From Epiperipatus broadwayi (taxonomy: Eukaryota; Onychophora; Udeonychophora; Euonychophora; Peripatidae), in assembly GCA_028023455.1 (NCBI GenBank), contig JAQFVV010006639.1, positions 318,001 through 382,000 on the forward strand: a DNA stretch of 64,000 nt, written 5' to 3'. Shown piece by piece: positions 52,968 through 64,000 of the stretch. A model generated the notes under the pieces. It saw only the letters and a list, made by a program, of their open reading frames with translations, had not been told where the DNA came from and did not search any database. How positions within the stretch are numbered: position 1 is the first letter of the stretch; each line of letters opens with the position of its first letter. Made by a program: the position numbers and the translations under genes.

Positions 52968-55117
52968 TGTAACGATCTGGAGAATAACACTTAACGTAAG
53001 CTGCATTACAGGGCGCCATCTAGGCATTTGAACCTAGAAAAATTTATAAAGTAGGCAGATAAGCAAGTCAAAAAAAATTTTTTTTTTTTTTTTTAAATTT
53101 TGATTCCGGTTGTTAGCCCAAGTCACTAGCTCAGGGAGTAGCAGAGATTTAACAATATAATATCTTATCTAATTATATTTCAATATTAAAAAATAAATAA
53201 AATAAGCCACTGCCAGTAATTAACATACAAAAATTTATTTACACACATATATATATAAGATTTAACATTATTATTTTAATATGTTTACTTTAACATTATT
53301 TTTACTTTTATTTTAGATTTTTAATTTACATTTTAAATTTTATACTATTATTAGTTCGCACAGATTTGTTTAAAAATGTTGAGTATAGATCGGTTACATA
53401 GATTCCACGGTCAAAAACATTTCAAAATAAACATAAATGATCAAAATACAAAATCATTGATACCGTCAATTGCAGAGAAAAATTTATAAGTAACCCAATA
53501 GCATTCACCATAAGATGCTTGCATTAACACCAATAACTTAAAAGACATCCGAATAAATACATTTTAGATACTCACCATAAGGTATCAGTATTTACCGAAT
53601 GTCTATATATATTTTGATCGAATATGAAAACCAAAAACATAATCAACCGGTAACAAACCCATGCCAGCATTTATACCCAACTTAAATTTAATGCATCTTT
53701 ATTTAGAGTGTTGAGTATGAATAGACTACATAGATTTGCATTTGAAAAGAAAATAATCAATCCTTGTTTAACCTTAGGCCAAAGGTTCACAGTCAAACCA
53801 AACTTTAATCTATCTGATATATTGATGTGTTCAATGTAATACGAATATGGCAGCGCAATTAGGTTAAGAGAAAAAACTGCTTCTCGTCAGATAGGAATAT
53901 TACATCTATCAGACAAGAAGAGCAATAAAAAAAAAACTCCATCGAAAGGAACAGCATTCTACGTCTTATAATTCCTTCCATAGGCACAACGAAAGTGTGC
54001 GGCATATAACAGCGATTCTTCCCATAGCGAATCTCGTACTACATCTAGTAATTACACCAATATATCCAATCCATTGACCTAATTCAACTATGAAACGAAT
54101 AACCTAAGATTACCGTCCCCTAATATAACTTTACAAATCTATATAGTCATTCACACCCGACTTAAGTTTAATATTTATATAACTAGTTTAATGAAAAACA
54201 GAAATCATAATAAAACTTAAAGAACAAATAAATAAATGGAAATGATTTTACAAAAGAAATACATTAAATAAAATTATAACTAATTAATAAATAACATTGG
54301 TCAGATAGGATTCTATTTCTTAATTATTTTAAATACGGAAAGTTTTTAATTTAATGTTCATTAATTATAAAGTTCTTACGGTTTTAAACAGTTCATCTTT
54401 ATCTGTTGCTTGCCATTTGAACGTGAATTCCCATGCCGTCCAAAAAAGATTGGTATTCTGTTGGCCATTTTATTTATTCATTCGGAGGTTTTTTACTCCA
54501 GCTAGTCCTCAATGTAGAAAATGATAGTTCATTTCTCTTTTTTCCTAGCAGAACTGAAAGGATTGAAGAGTGCATCTTTTCAATCCCTTCTCCTTCAACT
54601 CTGCACAAACACATCTGTCCACTCGTAATAACAACTAATTAACTCTTTTATTTTCAAACCTTTCCTTTTATAATAATTTTGTGGATTAACTCAACATTAC
54701 ATCATGATAGTGAAAACCTTTTCGTTGAGGTCCAATTTCCCGATGGATTTCTCTCATTTGCTAAAAGTTTCTATTGTTTTCCTATCTGACTGATGCTTAT
54801 ACATTTAAATGCCCAAAGGCTAGTTTACTAATTAAAATAATCATTTCCATTTTACAAAAGATTAATTAATTTGTTTTCAAACTTAAACATATATTTTTAT
54901 CTCTAAATCTTTTCTGAAAATTTAGTTTTAAACTACTCTTTTTTTAATAAAGTTTTATTTTAATAATTATTTATCTGTGTGATTTTATATATATGCGAGT
55001 TTAAGATGATTTTTTAATTTTCCTTTTTAATTCTTAAAAAAGAAATTTTTATTGGCGAACTTTTTTTTTTATGTTTACTAATAAAAAATAATGTAGCGTA
55101 CGTATGTGCCCATTACA
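52968..55117 (-). repeat. LTR copy 1 (2150 bp)
   Basis: The most diverged of the three (for example TAAGCTGCATTACAGG against GATCTGCACTACAGG). It contains a 69-codon plus-strand opening (54433-54642) also present in copy 2 but disrupted in copy 3; probably not a gene. A poly-A/T tract near 53068-53095 varies in length among copies. Confidence 0.8.
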
Positions 55118-55818
55118 TATCAGTAAACTTGCTTTAAAAAAAAATGAACAAAAAAAAAATTTTACTTAGGGTTAACAAAATTTACAAAACATTCGGTTAG
55201 TATAAAAGACAATATACAAAAAAAAAATGTTGACTATTGTTTTCCTAAGGACCATCCACGTCTACACCTCCTCCCCACAAGAGTTCTATTTTTTTTTATA
55301 CATTTTATTTTTATACATGTCATGACAAGCAAGTTATTTAAATTATTTATTTAAAAAGGTTGCATTGAACTAAATATGTTTTGAAAGATAATGGATTTAT
55401 ATGTGTATATTTGCAGCACAATTATAAATACCATCAACTTATTTATGACTGATTAAAATGCTTAAATAGGATTACACTGAAGTAAATTCCCAATGGTACT
55501 CATCGTAAAGTACATTTTGATCATAAACTTACAAAGCTGTGCGCGCCTCTATACGTTAAAGCATAATATATAACAACAAACAAAAAAACATATTTATTGC
55601 AACTTTTTGATTTTTTTTTTTTAACAAAAATTAGTTTTAAAATTATTTATACTTTCTCGTGTTTAATATATATGCGCAATTTCTTCTGGAAGTGCTTTTA
55701 TAAGATTTAAAGTATATGACTTTATGTAACAGATAAAAGTATTTCATTTTGAAAAGAGAAATTTACTCAGGGTATATGTGGTTTTTATTAATAGATCAGC
55801 CCAAGATGGGTGGCCAGT
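55118..55818 (-). repeat. Internal region 1 (701 bp)
   Basis: No ORF. It starts at its right end (reverse strand) with the candidate primer-binding site TGGCCACCC at 55816-55808. AT-rich with several poly-A/T runs. No clear polypurine tract. Confidence 0.65.
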
Positions 55819-57969
55819 TGTAACAATTTGGAAAATAACACTTAACATGATCTGCACTACAGGGCGCCATCTAGGCATTTGAACCTAGAAAAATTTATAA
55901 AGTAGACAGATATGTAAGTCAAAAAAAAATTTTTTTTTTTTTTTTTTTTAATTTTGATTCTGGTCGTTAGCCCAAGTCACTAGCTCAGGGAGTAGCAGAG
56001 ATTTAATAATATAATATTTTATCTAATTATATTTCAATATTAAAAAATAAATAAAATAAGCCACTGCCAGTAATTAACATACAAAAATTTATTTACGCAC
56101 ATATATATATAAGATTTAACATTATTATTTTAATATGTTTACTTTAACATTATTTTTACTTTTATTTTAGATTTTTAATTTACATTTTAAATTTGATACT
56201 ATTACTAGTTCGCACAGATTTGTTTAAAAATGTTGAGTATAGATCGGTTACATAGATTCCACAGTCAAAAACATTTCAAAATAAACATAAACGATCAAAA
56301 TACAAAATCATTGATACTGTCAATTGCAGAGGAAAATTTATAAGTAACCCAATAACATTCACCATAAAATGCTTGCATTAACACCAATAACTTAAAAGAC
56401 ATCCGAATAAATACATTTTAGATACTCACCATAAGGTATCAGCATTTACCGAATGTCTATATATATTTTGATCGAATATGAAAACCAAAAATATAATCAT
56501 CCGGTAACGAACCCATGCCAGCATCTATACCCAACTTAAATTTAATGCATCTTTATTTAGAGTGTCGAGTATGAATAGATTACATAGATTTGCCTTTGAA
56601 AAAAAAAAGTCAATCCTTGTTTAACCTTAGGCCAAAGGTTCGCAGTCAAACCAAACTTCAATCCATCTGATATATTGATGTGTTCAATGTAATACGAATA
56701 TGGCAGCGCAATTAGGTTAAGAGAAAAAACTGCTTCTTGTCAGATAGGAATATTACATCTATCAGACAAGAAGGCCAATAAAAAAAAAACTCCATCGAAA
56801 GGAACAGCATTCTACGTCTTATAATCCCTTCCATAGGCACAACGAAAGTGTGCGGCATATAACAGCGATTCTTCCCATAGCGAATATCGTACTACATCTA
56901 GTAATTACACCAATATATCCAATCCATTGACCTAATCAACTATGAAACGAATAACCTAAGATTACCGTCCCCTAATATAACTTTACAAATCTATATAGTC
57001 ATTTACACCCGACTTAAGTTTAATATTTATATAACTAGTTTAATGAAAAACAGAAATCATAATAAAACTTAAAGAACAAATAAATAAATGGAAATGATTT
57101 TACAAAAGAAATACATTAAATAAAATTATAACTAATTAATAAATAACGTTGGTCAGATAGGATTCTATTTCTTAATTATTTTAAATACGGAAAGTTTTTA
57201 ATTTAATGTTCATTAATTATAAAGTTCTTACGGTTTTAAACAGTTCATCTTTATCTGTTGCTTGCCATTTGAACGTGAATTCCCATGCCGTCCAAAAAAA
57301 ATTGGTATTCTGTTGGCCATTTTATTTATTCATTCGGAGGTTTTTTACTCCAGCTAGTCCTCAATGTAGAAAATGATAGTTCATTTCTCTTTTTTCCTAG
57401 CAGAACTGAAAGGATTGAAGAGTGCGTCTTTTCAATCCCTTCTCCTTCAACTCTGCACAAACACATCTGTCCACTCGTAATAACAACTAATTAACTCTTT
57501 TATTTTCAAACTTTTCCTTTTATAATAATTTTGTGGATTAACTCAACATTACATCATGATGGTGAAAACCTTTTCGTTGAGGTCCAATTTCCCGATGGAT
57601 TTCTCTCATTTGCTAAAAGTTTCTATTGTTTTCCTATCTGACTGATGCTTATACATTTAAATGCCCAAAGGCTAGTTTACTAATTAAAATAATCATTTCC
57701 ATTTTACAAAAGATTAATTAATTTGTTTTCAAACTTAAACATATATTTTTATCTCTAAATCTTTTCTGAAAATTTAGTTTTAAACTACTCTTTTTTTAAT
57801 AAAGTTTTATTTCAATAATTATTTATCTGTGTGATTTTATATATATGCGAGTTTAAGATGATTTTTTAATTTTCCTTTTTAATTCTTAAAAAAGAAATTT
57901 TTATTGGCGAACTTTTTTTTTTATGTTTACTAATAAAAAATAATGTAGCGTACGTATGTGCCCATTACA
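55819..57969 (-). repeat. LTR copy 2 (2151 bp)
   Basis: Nearly identical to copy 3 in its first 800 bp (shared changes such as AATTTGGAAAATAAC and GAGGAAAATTTATAAG), and close to copy 1 elsewhere (57285-57494 keeps the 69-codon opening). Confidence 0.8.
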
Positions 57970-58670
57970 TATCAGTAAACTTGCTTTAAAAAAAAATGAA
58001 CAAAAAAAAAATTTTACTTAGGGTTAACAAAATTTACAAAACATTCGGTTAGTATAAAAGACAATATACAAAAAAAAAATGTTGACTATTGTTTTCCTAA
58101 GGACCATCCACGTCTACACCTCCTCCCCACAAGAGTTCTATTTTTTTTTATACATTTTATTTTTATACATGTCATGACAAGCAAGTTATTTAAATTATTT
58201 ATTTAAAAAGGTTGCATTGAACTAAATATGTTTTGAAAGATAATGGATTTATATGTGTATATTTGCAGCACAATTATAAATACCATCAACTTATTTATGA
58301 CTGATTAAAATGCTTAAATAGGATTACACTGAAGTAAATTCCCAATGGTACTCATCGTAAAGTACATTTTGATCATAAACTTACGTGGCTGTGCGTACCT
58401 ATATACGTTAAAGCATAATATATAACAACAAACAAAAAAACATATTTATTGCAACTTTTTGACTTTTTTTTTTTAACAAAAATTAGTTTTAAAATTATTT
58501 ATACTTTCTCGTGTTTAATATATATGCGCAATTTCTTCTGGCAGTGCTTTTATAAGATTTAAAGTATATGACTTTATGTAACAGATAAAAGTATTTCATT
58601 TTGAAAAGAGAAATTTACTCAGGGTATATGTGGTTTTTATTAATAGATCAGCCCAAGATGGGTGGCCAGT
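57970..58670 (-). repeat. Internal region 2 (701 bp)
   Basis: Near-identical to internal region 1; differences include AAACTTACGTGGCTGTGCGT against AAACTTACAAAGCTGTGCGC. The candidate primer-binding site is at 58668-58651 on the reverse strand. Confidence 0.7.
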
Positions 58671-60819
58671 TGTAACAATTTGGAAAATAACACTTAACAT
58701 GATCTGCACTACAGGGCGCCATCTAGGCATTTGAACCTAGAAAAATTTATAAAGTAGACAGATACGTAAGTCAAAAAAAATTTTTTTTTTTTAATTTTGA
58801 TTCTGGTCGTTAGCCCAAGTCACTAGCTCAGGGAGTAGCAGAGATTTAATAATATAATATTTTATCTAATTATATTTCAATATTAAAAAATAAATAAAAT
58901 AAGCCACTGCCAGTAATTAACATACAAAAATTTATTTACGCACATATATATATAAGATTTAACATTATTATTTTAATATGTTTACTTTAATATTATTTTT
59001 ACTTTTATTTTAGATTTTTAATTTACATTTTAAATTTGATACTATTACTAGTTCGCACAGATTTGTTTAAAAATGTTGAGTATAGATCGGTTACATAGAT
59101 TCGACAGTCAAAAACATTTCAAAATAAACATAAACGATCAAAATACAAAATCATTGATACTGTCAATTGCAGAGGAAAATTTATAAGTAACCCAATAACA
59201 TTCACCATAAAATGCTTGCATTAACACCAATAACTTAAAAGACATCCGAATAAATACATTTTAGATACTCACCATAAGGTATCAGCATTTACCGAATGTC
59301 TATATATATTTTGATCGAATATGAAAACCAAAAATATAATCATCCGGTAACGAACCCATGCCAGCATCTATACCCAACTTAAATTTAATGCATCTTTATT
59401 TAGAGTGTCGAGTATGAATAGACTACATAGATTTGCATTTGAAAAAAAAAAGTCAATCCTTGTTTAACCTTAGGCCAAAGGTTCGCAGTCAAACCAAACT
59501 TCAATCCATCTGATATATTGATGTGTTCAATGCAATACGAATATGGCAGCACAATTAGGTTAAGAGAAGAAACTGCTTCTCATCAGATAGAAATATTACA
59601 TCTATCAGACAAGAAGAGCAGTAAAAAAAAAACTCCATCGAAAGGAACAGCATTCTACATCTTATAATCCCTTCCATAGGCAAAACGAAAGTGTGTGGCA
59701 TATAACAGCGATTCTGCCCATAGTGAATCTCATACTACATCTAGTAATTACACCAATATATCCAATCCATTGACCTAATTCAACTACGAAACGAATAACC
59801 TAAGATTACCCTCCCCTAATATAACTTTACAAATCTATATAGCCATTTACGCCCGACTTAAGTTTAATATTTATATAACTAGTTTAATGAAAAACAGAAA
59901 TCATAATAAAACTTAAAGAACAAATAAATAAATAAATGGAAATGATTTTACAAAAGAAATACATTAAATAAAATTATAACTAATTAATAAATAACGTTGG
60001 TCAGATAGGATTCTATTTCTTAATTATTTTAAATACGGAAAGTTTTTAATTTAATGTTCATTAATTATAAAGTTCTTACGGTTTTAAACAGTTCATCTTT
60101 ATCGGTTGCTTGCCATTTGAACGTGAATTCCCATGCCATCCAAAAAAGATTGGTATTCTGTTGGCCGTTTTATTTATTCATTCAGAGGTTTTTTACTCCA
60201 GCTGGTCCTCAATGTAGAAAACGATAGTTCATTTCTCTTTCTTCCTAGCAGAACTGAAAGGATTGAAGAGTGCGTCTTTTCAATCCCTTCTCCTTCAACT
60301 CGACACTAACACATATCTGTCCACTCATAATAACCAACTAATTAACTCTTTTATTTTCAAACCTTTCCTTTTATAATAATTTTGTGGATTAACTCAACAT
60401 TACGTCATGATGGTGAAAACCTTTTCGTTGAGGTCCGATTTCCCGCTGGATTTCTCTCATTTGCTAAAAGTTTCTATTGTTTTCCTATCTGACCGATGCT
60501 TATACATTTAAATGCCCAAAGGCTAGTTTACTAATTAAAATAATCATTTCCATTTTACAAAAGATTAATTAATTTGTTTTCAAACTTAAACATATATTTT
60601 TATCTCTAAATCTTTTCTGAAAATTTAGTTTTAAACTACTCTTTTTTTAATAAAGTTTTATTTTAATAATTATTTATCTGTGCGATTTTATATATATGCG
60701 AGTTTAAGATGATTTTTTAATTTTACTTTTTAATTCTTAAAAAAGAAATTTTTATTGGTGAACTTTTTTTTTATGTTTACTAATAAAAAATAATGTAACA
60801 TACATATGTGCCCATTACA
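58671..60819 (-). repeat. LTR copy 3 (2149 bp)
   Basis: Complete to ...CCCATTACA. It carries private changes (TCTGCCCATAGTGAATCT, a four-base TAAA expansion near 59926, AACTCGACACTAAC) that break the 69-codon opening, consistent with no selection on it. Confidence 0.8.
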
Positions 60820-60882
<63 letters not shown>

Positions 60883-60886
60883 GAGA
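60820..60886. repeat. (TA)n-(GA)n microsatellite
   Basis: TA run 60820-60846, then GA units to 60886. It adjoins both the LTR element and RZ-B. Confidence 0.95.
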
Positions 60887-61565
60887 GATGGAGCTTACCA
60901 ATAGCTCTAAACAAGCTTTATTTTTATAAGTGCTGAAAGAGAAAGAATTCAAAATCTCTATCATTAAAACTCTACCTCCAGACCAATTGGTTTTGAGCTT
61001 ATGGCTCACCTCAGTAGAGGGCTGGGTCTCTAGAAACTAGATCTAAAATACTAACTCAAAAGTCAGCACTTATAAAACACGTTTTTATCAATTTGAAAGT
61101 CTGAACTTTTTGGACATGTAAATGTCTTCAAATTCAGCTTTGCAAACCAGATAGCTATATGGGTCTGAATTCAGCTCAGTTTCAGCATATAGTAATAGCC
61201 TCTGCAATATAGCATTGCCAAAGCCATCAAAGATACACTTATAATAATTAACAAAACAAGTTATAAATTTTGTAACTTGCTTTTAAGCTTGCATTTAAAT
61301 GATCACAAGATGGAGCTTACCAATAGCTCTAAACAAGCTTTATTTTTATAAGTGACCTCCACTGAGGTGAGCCATAATCTCAAAAACGATTGGTCTGGAG
61401 GTAGGTTTTAATGATAGAGATTTTGAATTCTTTCTTTTTCAGCACTTATAAATATAAAGCTTGTTTAGAGCTATTTGTAAGCTCCATCTAGTGATCATTT
61501 AAATGCAAGCTTAAAAGCAAGTTACAAAATTTATAACTTGTTTTATTAATTATATATATATACTT
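60887..61565. mobile_element. RZ-B tandem plus foldback
   Basis: GATGGAGCTTACCAATAGCT at 60887 recurs at 61309 (422 bp period), defining a full reverse-orientation unit. The second unit lasts only about 46 bp before switching to forward orientation at about 61355 and running to 61565, so the right half can pair with the left. Hammerhead-like cores: reverse 60974-61024 (CUGAGGU, GAGC-CAUAA-GCUC, AAAACC-AAUU-GGUC) and forward 61355-61402 (CUGAGGU, GAGC-CAUAA-UCUC, AAAA). Body includes ATATGGGTCTGAATTCAGCT, as in RZ-A. Confidence 0.75.
61355..61402 (+). ncRNA. RZ-B hammerhead-like core, A9 is U
   Basis: Stem I ACCUCCA/UGGAGGU (7 bp), core CUGAGGU, stem II gAGC..UCUc partly paired, AAAA for GAAA, GAUUGGUC. 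Inactive by inference. Confidence 0.45.
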
Positions 61566-61681
61566 TAAAGTGGTCTGAAAATTAAAAATATAGAAATTAA
61601 ACTATTTGTGTTTTATTTTTTTTAATGATTTCAATATTTTTGTTTATACTAATGAAATTAATAGTTGATATTAAATTACAT

Positions 61682-62103
61682 AGATTGACTGCTCTGTGTG
61701 AGTATTGCCAATCATCAACTGCCCTATGAGGGTGCACAAAATATAGACTACTCTGTGTGAATGTATCAAGTTGTAGACTGTTCTCATGGGTTTACATATT
61801 TATGCATTGCTGTGTATGGGTACATACATTCATAGGATACTCTTTGTGGCTACATGCAATCATAGACTGGTCTTTATGGTTCTAAACAATCATATAGTTT
61901 GCAGTGTGAGTGCATATGCTTATAGCATGCTCTGTATGGGTGCATACAGTTACAGATGCTATGTGTGAATGCACACAGTCTTAAATTAGTCTGTGCAAGT
62001 ATTTGCAATCATAGATTGTTCTGTATAGTTGCACACAATCATAGATCTTCTCTGTGTGGGTGCATACCATCATAGACATATTTTGTGTGAGTGTATCCAC
62101 TGA
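61682..62103 (+). repeat. Diverged 30-bp minisatellite, about 14 units
   Basis: Consensus near TAGACTGCTCTGTGTGGGTG CATACAATCA. Units of 29-31 bp follow one another without gaps (for example TAGATTGTTCTGTATAGTTG at 62011). Because 30 is a multiple of 3, a 60-codon opening (61786-61968) appears as 10-residue repeats; there is no sign it is a gene. Confidence 0.85.
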
Positions 62104-62918
62104 CAGACATAGAGCTAATGACAACAGATTGATTCCCATTTGAGAAACATAGATTTTAGAATATCAAATCAACTAGTTTAACTAGTATTGTAAAATTTTC
62201 GTGATGCTATTATAATAAACACATCACCCACTGACGGTAATTTTGGATTTATGTCATTTCAAGAAATGGAGCTTCAACCACAGAATACTAAAAAGGAGAT
62301 TTAGAAGCTGATGTAACTTGTGCTTTAATTTGTGACTGGTCAAAGACGATATGTTTTTAAAGTATCAAGTTAAATGCAATTTTAGTATTCAATGTTTCTT
62401 ACAAAAGTTTCACTGCTTATTCCTTATGTTTTTGTCATTGTGTATAATTTACCAAAGTTTGTAGAAGTGAAATCCCAACACAGCTTCCAGGGGTTCCTTA
62501 TGTGGGAAATATTATATGTGCTAAATACCCAAAACCAAGAAGATTGCTTCATTCAATTCAATCAAATGTTTTAAATCTGATTAGCTTGCTCAAATAAATA
62601 TTTTAGTTTTCAGGTCAATATGATTCATATTGAAAATATATGATATAAAAAAATCTTCTTTCCTTTTTTGGTTTAGAAACGTATTTGCCTAAATCACATA
62701 ATTTTATCTTACTGTTTCAAGCATATACTACGGTTATTATAGAGCATTGATTAATTATGTTTCCATTTTCTATATATTTTAATATAATGTAATAACGAAG
62801 TAATAATTGTTATCATATTAATAATTTTAAAAATAAGTCTAAACAAATTTTAATCATGCAAATTACTCAATTCTTAAACTATTAAACATGCACATATACA
62901 TGCCATCATTAGATTTTC
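62104..62918. other. Unassigned sequence
   Basis: A 60-codon plus opening at 62392-62574 matches nothing I know. Confidence 0.45.
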
Positions 62919-62919
62919 A

Positions 62920-63195
62920 ATTGGATGGACAGTTGAAGAGTTGGAGTGTGGAGTGGATTGAAGCCTGTCCATTAAACTATGAGGATAGTCTATCTTAATA
63001 TATATCTGAGCACTTATACTATATATGTGTGTGAAGATGTTAGTCTGGACCAACTGATTGATTGCTGGTTTAGCATGAAATACGTATATTGGTGATTATT
63101 TATCTTTTCAGCATATATGTGTTTAGGTGTATCAGTGTTATTAGATGGAGTGGAGAGAGGTGGGTGATGTGAAAGTCTGTGCTCATATACCCTAT
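62920..63195 (+). mobile_element. RZ-E copy, forward
   Basis: GAAGAGTTGGAGTGTGGAGT, TGAAGCCTGTCCATTAAA, then ribozyme 63036-63105 with CUGAUUGA (one inserted U), stem II UUGCUG-GUU-UAGCAU, GAAA, AUA-CG-UAU, A17, UUGGU; then the family 3' blocks to GAAAGTCTGTGCTC. The insertion in the core should block activity. Confidence 0.75.
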
Positions 63196-63268
63196 ATTAC
63201 ATATATATATATATATATATATATGTATTTATTTTTCATATATATATATATATATATATATGGAAATA
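63196..63268. repeat. Palindromic TA-repeat pair
   Basis: Two (TA)n runs around TGTATTTATTTTTCA. Confidence 0.9.
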
Positions 63269-63389
63269 CATGTATATTGTATATACTGAACTTAATGCAA
63301 TTTAGAAGGAACATAGTCACCAGTATTGGTTGCATAAGATGGAGTGGATAGTTGTAGGGAGCTGGATTTTCTAATATATATTGGTATAT

Positions 63390-63558
63390 ATCATTAAAAA
63401 CCAGTTAACACTAAGACAAATCCAATATCAAATAACAATCAATAATTTCAATCTGTTGTCAAGGAAAGTTGCCTTGCCAACAGTATGAAATTTTTGACTG
63501 TAGTTGATATTAGGATTTTGATATTGGGATTGTCTTGGTGTTAACTGGTTTTAATGAT
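63390..63558. repeat. Foldback/MITE-like element
   Basis: Arms 63390-63432 (ATCATTAAAAACCAGTTAAC, ACTAAGACAAATCCAATATC) and 63517-63558 pair with few mismatches. The inner part has GTTGCCTTGCCAAC. A half copy is at 11317-11397. No coding potential. Confidence 0.7.
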
Positions 63559-63584
63559 TATTTACAAAACTATTTAGCCTTGAG

Positions 63585-63589
<5 letters not shown>

Positions 63590-63642
<53 letters not shown>
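63590..63642. repeat. (TA)n microsatellite
   Basis: Two TA runs separated by a short AA interruption. Confidence 0.95.
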
Positions 63643-63643
<1 letters not shown>

Positions 63644-64000
63644 TGTGGCCTCAACTTTCTCTGCGCACTATTTCACTTATTTAACCTTAACAAACTCTCG
63701 TTTATTTCAAGTAGCTAGTCAATTGAATCTTATACTAATTTTGGGATCAAATATACCCGGGCACCAAATTGCAGCTATAAATTGTAATGCCCACCAGAGA
63801 TCATCATCATTAGCCATATTTAGGACTATAGAAGATACTGGAAAAAATAATTAAATTGTCTCTCAAAAAAATAATAATAACAATAATATTAATAAAACCA
63901 TTCAATCTATGTGGTCTTAATTTCAAACCTAGCATTAGTCATGCAAATATTTCATGATAAATTTTTATAAAATTCATAATAATGAGACGGCTTTCTTCCA
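63643..64000. other. Unassigned window end; one 69-codon opening
   Basis: A plus opening at 63645-63854 (from MASTFSAHYFTYLTLTNSR) has a balanced composition unlike the surrounding DNA. It could be part of an element running out of the window, but no motif supports a family. Confidence 0.3.

Larger units (their letters stand above)
52968..60819 (-). mobile_element. Non-autonomous LTR element: three 2.15-kb LTRs, two 0.70-kb internal regions
   Basis: TGTAACGATCTGG at 52968, TGTAACAATTTGG at 55819 and at 58671 each start a unit. The array ends exactly at ...CCCATTACA (60819), the same point (55117, 57969) after which internal sequence begins in the other units. This gives LTR - internal - LTR - internal - LTR, LTRs bounded by TGTAAC...ATTACA, and A/T flanks compatible with a 4-6 bp target duplication in a TA repeat. 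On the reverse strand the LTR end is followed, after 2 nt, by TGGCCACCCATCTTGGGC, a plausible tRNA primer-binding site. The internal regions contain no gag or pol, so mobilisation in trans is inferred. Confidence 0.75.

Noticed and set aside
54433-57494. Repeated 69-codon opening in two LTR copies
   Set aside because: Same position in duplicated LTRs, disrupted in the third copy; no domain and no sign of selection.
61786-61968. 60-codon opening with 10-residue repeats
   Set aside because: Product of a 30-bp minisatellite.
1-64000. CRISPR arrays, bacterial operons or phage features
   Set aside because: No direct-repeat/spacer pattern. Base composition, LINEs, PLEs, tRNA retropseudogenes and microsatellites show eukaryotic DNA.

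Overview
This window is eukaryotic, AT-rich (roughly three quarters A+T by eye) and almost entirely repeat-derived. The coding matter I recognise is retroelement and transposon protein: an RTE-type LINE, other LINE remnants, Penelope-like elements (PLEs) with GIY-YIG domains, and a piggyBac relic. tRNA-derived retroposons and many microsatellites are also present. This fits an invertebrate animal genome, but I cannot name the species. I see no convincing host gene; one possible exon lies near 21.6 kb.

The main finding is a group of dispersed 420-460 bp repeats built around hammerhead ribozyme (HHR) cores (CUGANGA, stem II, GAAA, very short stem III, UH cleavage site, two-part stem I). I call them RZ-A, RZ-B, RZ-E and RZ-F. 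RZ-A has an apparently intact ribozyme at 37751-37807 inside a tandem of about 457 bp. RZ-F has another at 45045-45112 in a 425 bp tandem. RZ-E has a complete consensus ribozyme, but every copy seen here is damaged. RZ-B keeps the scaffold but has U in place of A9 in every copy. Tandem monomers bounded by cleavage sites, plus 11-13 bp target-site duplications around two copies, match retrozymes: non-autonomous retroelements that move through self-cleaved, circularised RNA. Many copies here are head-to-head foldbacks.

PLEs, the likely helpers, are also present. There is a C-terminal relic (3.77-4.14 kb), an N-terminal relic (9.35-10.44 kb), and two RT/GIY-YIG copies (16.23-18.41 and 18.57-19.29 kb). 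A 0.73 kb foldback (43.79-44.52 kb) looks like paired PLE terminal repeats. Their terminal repeats carry HHR-like motifs, most with one extra A before stem II; in PLE-1 the C3-G8 pair is replaced by U3-A8.

Layout: 0-2.2 kb LINE-A (minus); 2.2-2.9 simple and short tandem repeats; 3.7-4.3 PLE relic; 4.6-5.1 piggyBac relic; 5.1-5.4 RZ-A; 5.56-7.37 LINE-B; 7.37-7.68 RZ-B; 8.5-9.0 SINE/TIR element; 9.35-10.44 PLE-2 with a nested RZ-A; 10.4-15.6 AT-rich with no genes; 15.6-19.3 foldback plus PLE-1 pair; 22.3-23.1 RZ-E and RTE 3' fragment; 24.3-25.0 SINE/TIR element and tRNA retropseudogene; 25.5-28.1 RZ-A copies and a polypyrimidine tract; 29.4-32.1 three RZ-E copies; 33.0-36.1 RTE with an intact 995-codon ORF; 36.2-38.3 RZ-E and RZ-A cluster; 39.0-39.96 base-composition outlier; 42.54-42.65 long hairpin; 43.8-45.8 PLE foldback, RZ-F and RZ-A; 46.1-47.5 LINE-C interrupted by RZ-E, then RZ-A; 49.4-49.8 microsatellite and RZ-B; 51.2-52.95 tRNA retropseudogene and two LINE fragments; 52.97-60.82 LTR element with three 2.15 kb LTRs; 60.9-61.6 RZ-B tandem/foldback; 61.7-62.1 30-bp minisatellite; 62.9-63.6 RZ-E and a small foldback.
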